Shown one piece after another: positions 1-5,088 of a stretch of 5,496 nucleotides of DNA (positions are counted from its first letter, which is position 1; each line of letters opens with the position of its first letter). The notes under the pieces were generated by a model. It worked only from the letters and a program-made list of their open reading frames with translations. It ran no database searches and was not told the origin of the DNA. The DNA is from Thiomargarita sp. (GTDB lineage Bacteria > Pseudomonadota > Gammaproteobacteria > Beggiatoales > Beggiatoaceae). The stretch spans positions 1 through 5,496 of the forward strand of contig DAOVZS010000144.1 of assembly GCA_030635005.1 (NCBI GenBank), written 5' to 3'. Both the position numbers and the translations under genes were made by a program.

Positions 1-1219
1 CTGAACCAATAAAAGCACCATCCCCTATCGTCGTTTTATACTTATTTGCCCCATCATAATTACACGTAATTGTCCCGGCACCAATATTGACATGACTGCC
101 GATTTCCGCATCACCAATATAACTTAAATGACTTATTTTAGAGCCGTGTGCGACACTCGTTTTTTTAATTTCAACAAAATTACCAATATGTACTTGGGTT
201 CCTAAAACACTGTCAGGACGCAAACGCGCAAAAGGACCAATACGACATTCTGATCCAATCACCACATGATCAATCACACAATGAGATAAAATCTCAACAT
301 TAGCAGCAATCGTGGTATCACGTATGACAACATGTGCACCGATAGTCACATTATTACCAATGATAACAGTACCCTCAAAAATCACATCAATATCAATTAA
401 TACATCACGCCCCGCTTGCACCGTTCCCCGTATATCAACACGTGCGGGATCACGGACAGAAACACCCCCCAGCATCAGCTGTGTTACCTGTTGTTCCTGA
501 TAATGACGTTCTAACAATGCTAAATGTTGACGATTATTAACCCCCATAACCTCATAGCTATTCTCACAGCTTGTCGTATGAATAGGCATATGTTCTGCTA
601 CTGCCAAAGTAATAATATCCGTCAAATAATATTCACCTTGAGCATTATCATTTTTTAATAAACCTAACCAACGTCGTAAATGAGCAGCAGGAATCACAAA
701 GATACCCGTATTGACCTCTTTAATTTTTTTAATCTCATCATTAGCATCTTTTTCTTCCACAATACGAACGATGTTGCCTTGAGCATTACGTATAATACGC
801 CCATAGCCTGTCGGATTATCGAGCATCACAGTCAGTACCCCAAGACTATGGGCATCCACTTTCGAATATAATACCTCAAGTGTTGTGGGCTTAATTAAAG
901 GCACATCACCACATAATACTAACACCATTGCATCATCTGAAATATTAGGTATTGCTTGCGCAACAGCATGTCCTGTGCCTAATTGTTCAGCTTGTTCAAC
1001 CCATACAATATCAATATCAGTCAATTCTTGTTGAACTTGTGCCCCTTTATAACCATAAACAACATGTATATCCGAAGGATTTAATGCTAAAGCACTCTCA
1101 ATAACACGACGAATCAATGACTTATCAGCAACTTTGTGTAAAACTTTAGGAAGCTCAGAATGCATACGTTTTCCAAGCCCAGCTGCAAGAATAATAATAG
1201 AAGAGATAATTTTAACCAT
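1..1219 (-). CDS. glmU: Bifunctional UDP-GlcNAc pyrophosphorylase / glucosamine-1-phosphate N-acetyltransferase (3' end cut off by window)
   Basis: This cytoplasmic enzyme acetylates glucosamine-1-phosphate and then uridylylates it to UDP-GlcNAc, the precursor of peptidoglycan and lipopolysaccharide. Reading the minus strand from ATG 1219 gives 406 uninterrupted codons; E. coli GlmU has 456, so about 50 C-terminal residues lie outside. The N-terminal nucleotidyltransferase domain (about 1-230) shows LAAGLGKRM at 11-19, LPKVLH at 23-28, QLGTGHA at 79-85, GDVPLI with metal-binding D105, GYGRI at 138-142, EEKDA at 155-159 and EVNTGI at 168-173. The C-terminal left-handed beta-helix (from about 250) shows hexapeptide repeats, GPFARLRP at 328-335, HIGNFVEIKK at 344-353, catalytic-type H364 in the HLSYIGDAEIG stretch, and the acetyl-CoA region NIGAGTITCNYDG at 378-390. 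Residue 17 is Lys where E. coli has Thr, a variant I recall from other proteobacteria. No Shine-Dalgarno is visible. An in-frame ATG 10 codons upstream (1249) would add an unconserved Tyr/Leu-rich stretch, so 1219 is preferred. pyrG is divergent. Identity is very secure. Confidence 0.97.
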   Translation of the reverse strand, partial: MVKIISSIIILAAGLGKRMHSELPKVLHKVADKSLIRRVIESALALNPSDIHVVYGYKGAQVQQELTDIDIVWVEQAEQLGTGHAVAQAIPNISDDAMVLVLCGDVPLIKPTTLEVLYSKVDAHSLGVLTVMLDNPTGYGRIIRNAQGNIVRIVEEKDANDEIKKIKEVNTGIFVIPAAHLRRWLGLLKNDNAQGEYYLTDIITLAVAEHMPIHTTSCENSYEVMGVNNRQHLALLERHYQEQQVTQLMLGGVSVRDPARVDIRGTVQAGRDVLIDIDVIFEGTVIIGNNVTIGAHVVIRDTTIAANVEILSHCVIDHVVIGSECRIGPFARLRPDSVLGTQVHIGNFVEIKKTSVAHGSKISHLSYIGDAEIGSHVNIGAGTITCNYDGANKYKTTIGDGAFIGS

Positions 1220-1238
1220 AACAAGAAAAAGATAGTAA

Positions 1239-1244
1239 TATAAT
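1239..1244 (+). promoter_or_regulatory. Candidate -10 box for pyrG in the glmU-pyrG divergent region
   Basis: A perfect TATAAT hexamer lies on the + strand 60 bases before the pyrG ATG. I see no convincing -35 at normal spacing, so this is a weak call that rests on the -10 match in AT-rich DNA. If it is used, the transcript would start near 1251 and the hairpin at 1261-1278 would lie in the pyrG leader. The same AT-rich stretch also gives TATTAT and TATATT on the minus strand, which could serve glmU. Confidence 0.25.
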
Positions 1245-1260
1245 AGCATTGAAAAATACT

Positions 1261-1278
1261 GCTGTTATTTCAAACAGC
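1261..1278. repeat. Small inverted repeat between divergent glmU and pyrG
   Basis: GCTGTT at 1261-1266 and AACAGC at 1273-1278 form a 6-bp perfect dyad around the 6-base spacer ATTTCA. As RNA on the + strand it would sit about 26 bases before the pyrG start. On the minus strand it is followed, after a few bases, by a short T-run. It could be a leader hairpin, an operator half-site pair, or chance. Confidence 0.35.
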
Positions 1279-1304
1279 CTAAAAATTAAACTTGAGTTTT
1301 TACT

Positions 1305-2933
1305 ATGACACGATTTATTTTTATTACCGGTGGTGTTGTTTCATCACTAGGCAAGGGGATTACCTCTGCATCACTGGCAGCTATCCTTGAAGCACGTCAA
1401 CTTAAAGTGACCTTACTCAAACTGGATCCCTATATTAATGTAGATCCCGGAACCATGAGTCCATTTCAACACGGTGAAGTTTTTGTCACAGATGATGGTG
1501 CAGAAACCGATCTTGATTTAGGGCATTATGAACGATTTGTACGTGTTACCATGACACAAAAAAATAATTTTACAGCAGGACGAATTTATGAACAAGTCAT
1601 TCGCAAAGAACGCCGAGGAGATTATTTAGGCGCCACTGTACAAGTCATTCCTCACATTACAGATGAAATCAAACAGGCTATCTTGGAAACAGCAAAAGGC
1701 ATGGATGTGATCATGGTGGAAATTGGCGGTACAGTAGGAGATATTGAATCCTTACCCTTTTTAGAAGCCATTCGCCAATTAGCATGCGAATTAGGAAAAG
1801 AACACGCCCTCTTTATCCATCTCACTTTATTACCTTATTTACCCACAGTCGGTGAACTCAAAACAAAACCGACACAACATTCGGTGAAAGAATTACGTTC
1901 TATTGGGATACAACCCGATATTTTACTCTGCCGTTCTGAGCATCCTTTACCAGAGAATGAAAAGAAAAAGATTTCTTTATTTACCAATGTTGAAGAACGT
2001 GCTGTTATTTCAGTATTAGATGCTGATTCAATTTATCGCATTCCCTTATTATTACATCAACAAGGATTAGATACTATTGTATGTGATAAATTACAATTAA
2101 ACAAACCAACTGCTAACTTGTCTGAATGGGAAAATGTTGTATTTGCAATGGATCATACCAATATGCAAGTTAATATAGCCATGGTTGGAAAATATATAGA
2201 ATTAACAGATGCTTATAAATCAATTAATGAAGCCTTAAAACACGCTGGCTTACAAACACACACGCAAGTTAATATTATTTATATAGATTCAGAAGAAATT
2301 GAACAAGCAGATTTGAAATATTTTAAAAATATTGATGCGATTTTAGTTCCCGGAGGTTTTGGAGAACGGGGTATTGAAGGGAAAATCTGTAGTGCACAAT
2401 TTGCCCGAGAAAATAATATTCCTTATTTAGGAATTTGTTTAGGATTGCAAGTCGCTATCATAGATTTTGCAAGAAAAATAGGTTTAGAAGGGGCACATAG
2501 CACAGAATTTAATCCCAAAACAGAGCATCCCGTCATTGCCTTGATCAGTGAATGGATGACAGCATCGGGTCAAATAGAAGAACGTGATGAAAAAACAGAT
2601 AAAGGCGGCAGCATGCGCTTAGGAGGACAAACCTGTCATCTCATGAAAGGCAGCAAAACGTACGACTTATATGGCAAAGAGATCATCCGAGAACGTCATC
2701 GCCATCGTTATGAAGTCAATAATAATTATCTGGGAATGTTACGACAAGCTGGCTTAATATTTTCTGGTATGTCAACCGATAAAAATCTCGTAGAAGTCAT
2801 AGAAAATGGTCATCATCCGTGGTTTATTGGCTGTCAATTTCACCCTGAATTCACATCGACCCCACGTGATGGACATCCTTTATTCTCTGGTTTTATTCAA
2901 GCAGCACGTGATCAAGCTAATAAAACATTATAA
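1305..2933 (+). CDS. pyrG: CTP synthase (glutamine-hydrolysing)
   Basis: This cytoplasmic enzyme converts UTP, ATP and glutamine to CTP, the last step of de novo pyrimidine nucleotide synthesis. The 542-residue length matches the family (E. coli 545). The N-terminal synthetase domain (about 1-265) begins with FITGGVVSSLGKG, whose P-loop lysine is K17. It continues with DPYINVDPGTMSP at 41-53, HGEVFVTDDGAETDLDLGHYERF at 56-78 (metal ligand D71), E139 in MVEIGGTVGDIES, and KTKPTQHSVKELR at 186-198. The C-terminal class I glutamine amidotransferase domain (about 288-540) has VPGGFGERG at 348-356, nucleophile C378 in YLGICLGLQ, and the catalytic H513 and E515 in FHPEF. All expected catalytic residues are present. 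ATG 1305 gives the family N-terminus. Only a weak SD-like TTGAG (1292-1296) precedes it, 8 bases away. It is divergent from glmU. The gene most often found after pyrG in gammaproteobacteria (eno, sometimes kdsA) is absent; an intergenic gap and an FHA gene follow instead. Confidence 0.98.
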   Translation: MTRFIFITGGVVSSLGKGITSASLAAILEARQLKVTLLKLDPYINVDPGTMSPFQHGEVFVTDDGAETDLDLGHYERFVRVTMTQKNNFTAGRIYEQVIRKERRGDYLGATVQVIPHITDEIKQAILETAKGMDVIMVEIGGTVGDIESLPFLEAIRQLACELGKEHALFIHLTLLPYLPTVGELKTKPTQHSVKELRSIGIQPDILLCRSEHPLPENEKKKISLFTNVEERAVISVLDADSIYRIPLLLHQQGLDTIVCDKLQLNKPTANLSEWENVVFAMDHTNMQVNIAMVGKYIELTDAYKSINEALKHAGLQTHTQVNIIYIDSEEIEQADLKYFKNIDAILVPGGFGERGIEGKICSAQFARENNIPYLGICLGLQVAIIDFARKIGLEGAHSTEFNPKTEHPVIALISEWMTASGQIEERDEKTDKGGSMRLGGQTCHLMKGSKTYDLYGKEIIRERHRHRYEVNNNYLGMLRQAGLIFSGMSTDKNLVEVIENGHHPWFIGCQFHPEFTSTPRDGHPLFSGFIQAARDQANKTL

Positions 2934-2958
2934 CATAAAAAAAGAAAAATCACAAAAT

Positions 2959-3015
2959 ACATCAAAAATGATACTTAATAATTTACTTTAACTATCAACT
3001 ATAAATTTTTGATGT
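2959..3015. repeat. 11-bp perfect inverted repeat downstream of pyrG
   Basis: ACATCAAAAAT at 2959-2969 is the exact reverse complement of ATTTTTGATGT at 3005-3015, with 35 bases between. The stem is A/T-rich and no clean T-run follows directly, so it is not a textbook intrinsic terminator. It starts 26 bases after the pyrG stop and might shape or protect the mRNA 3' end. Chance pairing in such AT-rich DNA is also plausible. Confidence 0.4.
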
Positions 3016-3089
3016 TATTAAAGTTATTGATTTAAATGGGATAAAGTGAATAATGCAAATATCAGGTCTAAATTAATAGAATTTTAGTA

Positions 3090-3118
3090 TTGATATTTTT
3101 ATAAAGGCAGTTTATCTT
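3090..3118 (+). promoter_or_regulatory. Candidate sigma70-type promoter for the FHA gene
   Basis: TTGATA (3090-3095, five of six to TTGACA) is followed by a 17-base spacer and TATCTT (3113-3118, four of six to TATAAT). Transcription would start near 3125, leaving about 30 bases of leader before the ATG at 3155. A second, weaker pair lies upstream: TTGATT at 3027-3032, a 16-base spacer, and AATAAT at 3049-3054. Together with the 221-bp gap, this suggests the FHA gene is transcribed separately from pyrG. Confidence 0.45.
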
Positions 3119-3154
3119 GTAATCACTCAAAACACTGAAAATAGAGAACTTGAG

Positions 3155-3526
3155 ATGAAAACTTATTTAGTAGGACGTGATCATCATATTGCTGATATTG
3201 TTATTACTGATGCAGATCACTCTGTCAGTAATATTCATTTAGAACTTAAAGAAGAATCCAACGGTAAATATTGTATTATTGATTGTAATACCTTTAATGC
3301 AACTTTTCGTAAACAAGGCGGGCGTTGGGCACCTGTAAAACAAACTTATGTATATCGTGATGATTTATTATTACTGGGTGGAAAATATCAAACGAGTGTC
3401 AGGAAATTATTATCCATGCGTAAAGGATTATTAACAGAACAGCTTAAAAAAACATCGCATCATCACTCGTATATTGGAGTAAGGCGTGATCCTAAAACAG
3501 GTGTTATCATGCCTCGAAGATTTTGA
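3155..3526 (+). CDS. Small stand-alone FHA (forkhead-associated) domain protein
   Basis: A 123-residue protein that appears to be one FHA domain plus a basic tail. FHA domains bind phosphothreonine peptides and usually act as scaffolds for Ser/Thr kinase signalling. Seen in the sequence: LVGRD at 5-9 (G7-R8), DIVITD at 14-19, the SxxH motif as S25-N-I-H28 in SVSNIHLEL, then TFNATF at 46-51, which matches the usual S/T-x-N-G-T segment with Ala replacing Gly (N48, T50), and DDLLLLGG at 69-76, matching the late 'GD.I.lG' strand. All core phosphopeptide-contact positions are therefore present. The canonical Arg after VS is Asn. The tail (about 83-123) is rich in Lys, Arg and His and ends RRDPKTGVIMPRRF. 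There is no signal peptide or membrane segment, so it is probably cytoplasmic. An SD-like AGAGA (3143-3147) lies 7 bases before the ATG. No kinase, phosphatase or secretion gene is next to it, so the partner is unknown. Domain assignment is by motif reading; the cellular role is not known. Confidence 0.85.
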   Translation: MKTYLVGRDHHIADIVITDADHSVSNIHLELKEESNGKYCIIDCNTFNATFRKQGGRWAPVKQTYVYRDDLLLLGGKYQTSVRKLLSMRKGLLTEQLKKTSHHHSYIGVRRDPKTGVIMPRRF

Positions 3527-3571
3527 ATCATATAATTTAAAAATTAATAAGATAAATTTTAAGCTTTAAAC

Positions 3572-3600
3572 AGGGCTAAAGTGCATCCTTTTTTAGCCCT
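3572..3600. terminator. Hairpin between convergent FHA gene and dapC, likely bidirectional terminator
   Basis: AGGGCTAAA (3572-3580) and TTTAGCCCT (3592-3600) form a 9-bp perfect stem with an 11-base loop. It lies 45 bases after the FHA stop and 6 bases beyond the dapC stop, where a shared terminator would be expected. The T-tract after the stem is poor on both strands (TCACATTT on +, GTTTAAAG on -), so efficiency is uncertain. Confidence 0.65.
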
Positions 3601-3606
3601 TCACAT

Positions 3607-4806
3607 TTAAAAATTATACTTAATAAAAGTACACATCCGTTGTGCTGCCTCAATACATTTTTCAAGCGGTTCCACTAAAGCAATACGAATACGATTATTG
3701 CCTGGATTCACACCTACAGAATGACGTGATAAAAAGCTACCGGGTAACACTGTGATATTTTGTTGTTCAAATAATTTACGTGCAAATTCCTCATCAGGAA
3801 TAGGCGTAAGTGGCCACAAATAAAATCCTGCAGAGGGACGTGTCACAGACAGGACAGGGGTCAAAATATCCATCACTGCCTCATATTTCTGTTGATATAA
3901 AGCCCGATTATCTTGAACATGCACTTCATCTGCCCAAGCCACAATACTGGCTTCTTGCACCGCTAATGGCATAGCACTCCCATGATACGTACGATACAGA
4001 AAAAATTTCCGTATAATCTCAGCATCACCCGCCACAAAACCAGAGCGTAAACCTGGTGCATTAGAACGTTTAGACAAGCTATGAAATACAACACAACGCC
4101 GATAATCTAAACGCCCCAAAGTCGCACAAGCCTGCAATAATCCCACAGGGGCTTGCTTGTCATAAATTTCAGAATAACATTCATCAGCTGCTATAATAAA
4201 ATCATATTTATCTGCACGTTCAATTAAATCCTGTAAAGTAGACATATCCAAGACAGAACCTGTAGGATTATTAGGAGAACACAGATACAATAATTGACAA
4301 CGTGACCATAAAGAATCAGGAACAGCAGCAAAGTCGGGTTGAAAATGAGTCTTTTCTACACAATTAATATAAAAGGGTTTTGCGCCAGCCAATAAAGCAG
4401 CCCCCTCATAAATTTGATAAAAAGGATTGGGCATTAAGACGACTGGATCTGGCTGGTGACGATTAATAACACATTGTGCAAAGGCAAACAGTGCCTCTCG
4501 TGTACCATTAACGGGTAAAATCTGAGTATTAGGATTAAGACTTTCTTTTGGAAGAATAAAGCGTTGCATTAACCAATGTGCTATACTAATACGTAAAGAT
4601 TTTAAACCTAACGTATTCGGATATTTAGAAATACCGTCTACTAAAGCAGTAGTCATACTACTGATGATAAAATCAGGAGTCGCATGTCGTGGCTCTCCAA
4701 TAGACAAATTAATGGCACTTAGGTGCGAAGGGGCTACAGAGTTCTTTTTAAGTTTTGCTAATTTTTCAAAAGGATAAGATTGTAGTAACTTAAGTGCAGG
4801 ATTCAT
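3607..4806 (-). CDS. dapC: Succinyldiaminopimelate aminotransferase (PLP-dependent, fold type I)
   Basis: It transfers the amino group of glutamate to N-succinyl-2-amino-6-ketopimelate, giving N-succinyl-LL-diaminopimelate in the succinylase branch to meso-DAP and lysine; cytoplasmic. Translation from ATG 4806 gives 399 residues, the normal family length. The N-terminus MNPALKLLQSYPFEKLAKL is the recognisable DapC opening. Motifs: LSIGEPRHATP at 34-44, KYPNTLGLKSLR at 61-72, NGTREALF at 100-107, NPFYQIYEG at 127-135 (Y130 stacks on the cofactor in relatives), SPNNPTG at 177-183, ADECYSEIY at 207-215 (D208 contacts the pyridine nitrogen), HSLSKRSNAPGLRSGF at 242-257 with Schiff-base K246, and NRIRIAL at 371-377 with carboxylate-binding R374. 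The frame stays open further, to a GTG at 4842, but those 12 extra residues (IYLYFNITLII region) are hydrophobic and unlike the family. Neither start has a clear SD. Other aminotransferases of the fold share many motifs; the N-terminus favours DapC. Confidence 0.9.
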   Translation of the reverse strand: MNPALKLLQSYPFEKLAKLKKNSVAPSHLSAINLSIGEPRHATPDFIISSMTTALVDGISKYPNTLGLKSLRISIAHWLMQRFILPKESLNPNTQILPVNGTREALFAFAQCVINRHQPDPVVLMPNPFYQIYEGAALLAGAKPFYINCVEKTHFQPDFAAVPDSLWSRCQLLYLCSPNNPTGSVLDMSTLQDLIERADKYDFIIAADECYSEIYDKQAPVGLLQACATLGRLDYRRCVVFHSLSKRSNAPGLRSGFVAGDAEIIRKFFLYRTYHGSAMPLAVQEASIVAWADEVHVQDNRALYQQKYEAVMDILTPVLSVTRPSAGFYLWPLTPIPDEEFARKLFEQQNITVLPGSFLSRHSVGVNPGNNRIRIALVEPLEKCIEAAQRMCTFIKYNF

Positions 4807-4846
4807 AATAATGAGAGTTATATTAAAGTATAAGTAAATCACCCAT

Positions 4847-4875
4847 ATTATACATGGTTGTTACTCATACATTAA
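4847..4875 (-). promoter_or_regulatory. Candidate dapC promoter
   Basis: On the minus strand a perfect TATAAT occupies 4852-4847. At a 17-base spacing the -35 position reads TTAATG (4875-4870), only three of six to consensus. Transcription would start near 4840, just downstream of the GTG at 4842. That supports ATG 4806 as the start, with about 34 bases of leader. A second minus-strand TATAAT lies at 4892-4887, also without a good -35. Confidence 0.4.
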
Positions 4876-4910
4876 TCCTCTACACTATTATAAGATAGTT
4901 TTTTAGACTC

Positions 4911-4937
4911 AAATGGGCTTTATGCCCATTTTTTTTT
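4911..4937. terminator. Terminator-like hairpin, copy 1 of a tandem pair upstream of nusA
   Basis: AAATGGGC (4911-4918) pairs with GCCCATTT (4924-4931) around a TTTAT loop, an 8-bp perfect stem. A run of nine T runs from 4929 to 4937. This is the classic intrinsic terminator shape for the + strand. No gene on + ends just before it, because the gene to the left, dapC, runs the other way. The 24 bases 4911-4934 recur exactly at 4964-4987. Confidence 0.7.
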
Positions 4938-4957
4938 GATAATGACTCTTAAAAACT

Positions 4958-4990
4958 ATTAAAAAATGGGCTTTATGCCCATTTTTTAAT
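4958..4990. terminator. Terminator-like hairpin, copy 2 of the tandem pair, 14-bp stem
   Basis: ATTAAAAAATGGGC (4958-4971) pairs perfectly with GCCCATTTTTTAAT (4977-4990) around a TTTAT loop. The A-run before and T-run after make it look like an intrinsic terminator on either strand. It shares 24 identical bases with copy 1, offset by 53 bp. It ends 98 bases before the nusA ATG, so it could lie in a nusA leader transcript or insulate nusA from dapC transcription. Confidence 0.7.
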
Positions 4991-4991
4991 T

Positions 4992-5051
4992 ATGGACATA
5001 TTGCAACATGTCCAAGAACGTAACATAATAATGGTGGTGGATGGAAAATAA
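4992..5051 (+). CDS. Possible 19-residue ORF upstream of nusA (doubtful)
   Basis: ATG 4992 opens a 19-codon frame ending in TAA at 5049-5051, reading MDILQHVQERNIIMVVDGK. The peptide looks more protein-like than random AT-rich DNA usually gives, and it ends 37 bases before the nusA start. However, no Shine-Dalgarno precedes it: the bases upstream are the T-run of the second hairpin. It also overlaps the candidate nusA promoter. It might be a leader peptide, the remnant of a displaced gene, or chance. I do not recognise a family. Confidence 0.15.
   Translation: MDILQHVQERNIIMVVDGK
4993..5014. promoter_or_regulatory. Near-perfect 22-bp palindrome, candidate operator for nusA
   Basis: Half-sites TGGACAT (4993-4999) and ATGTCCA (5008-5014) flank a central TTGCAA (5001-5006) that is itself a palindrome on the same axis. 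Ten of the eleven base pairs are symmetric; only 5000/5007 breaks the symmetry. The centre coincides with a candidate -35 hexamer, so a dimeric protein bound here could block the nusA promoter. It could also act as an RNA hairpin if transcription starts upstream. Confidence 0.45.
5001..5029 (+). promoter_or_regulatory. Candidate sigma70-type promoter for nusA
   Basis: TTGCAA (5001-5006, four of six) is followed by a 17-base spacer and CATAAT (5024-5029, five of six). Transcription would begin near 5036, giving a leader of about 50 bases. In that case the two hairpins upstream would not be in this transcript. A weaker alternative further upstream is TTGTTA (4858-4863), a 17-base spacer, and TACACT (4881-4886), which would place both hairpins in the leader. 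Confidence 0.4.
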
Positions 5052-5078
5052 GTTTATCTTTAGCACAAATAATGAATT

Positions 5079-5082
5079 GGAG
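5079..5082 (+). promoter_or_regulatory. Ribosome binding site of nusA
   Basis: GGAG lies 6 bases before ATG 5089. This is the clearest Shine-Dalgarno in the window and fixes the nusA start. Confidence 0.85.
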
Positions 5083-5088
5083 TGATTT

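Noticed and set aside
312..871. Two open frames of about 62 codons on + (312-500 and 680-871)
   Set aside because: Both lie wholly inside glmU on the opposite strand, which has continuous, motif-rich coding; the peptides show no recognisable family.
2806..2991. 61-codon + frame overlapping the pyrG 3' end
   Set aside because: It is an out-of-frame shadow of the conserved pyrG C-terminus (including the catalytic FHPEF segment), has no SD and gives an unrecognisable peptide.
4807..4842. 12-residue N-terminal extension of dapC from GTG 4842
   Set aside because: The added residues are hydrophobic and unlike DapC proteins, which begin MNP; the TATAAT at 4852-4847 is also too close upstream for a GTG 4842 start to be on the transcript.
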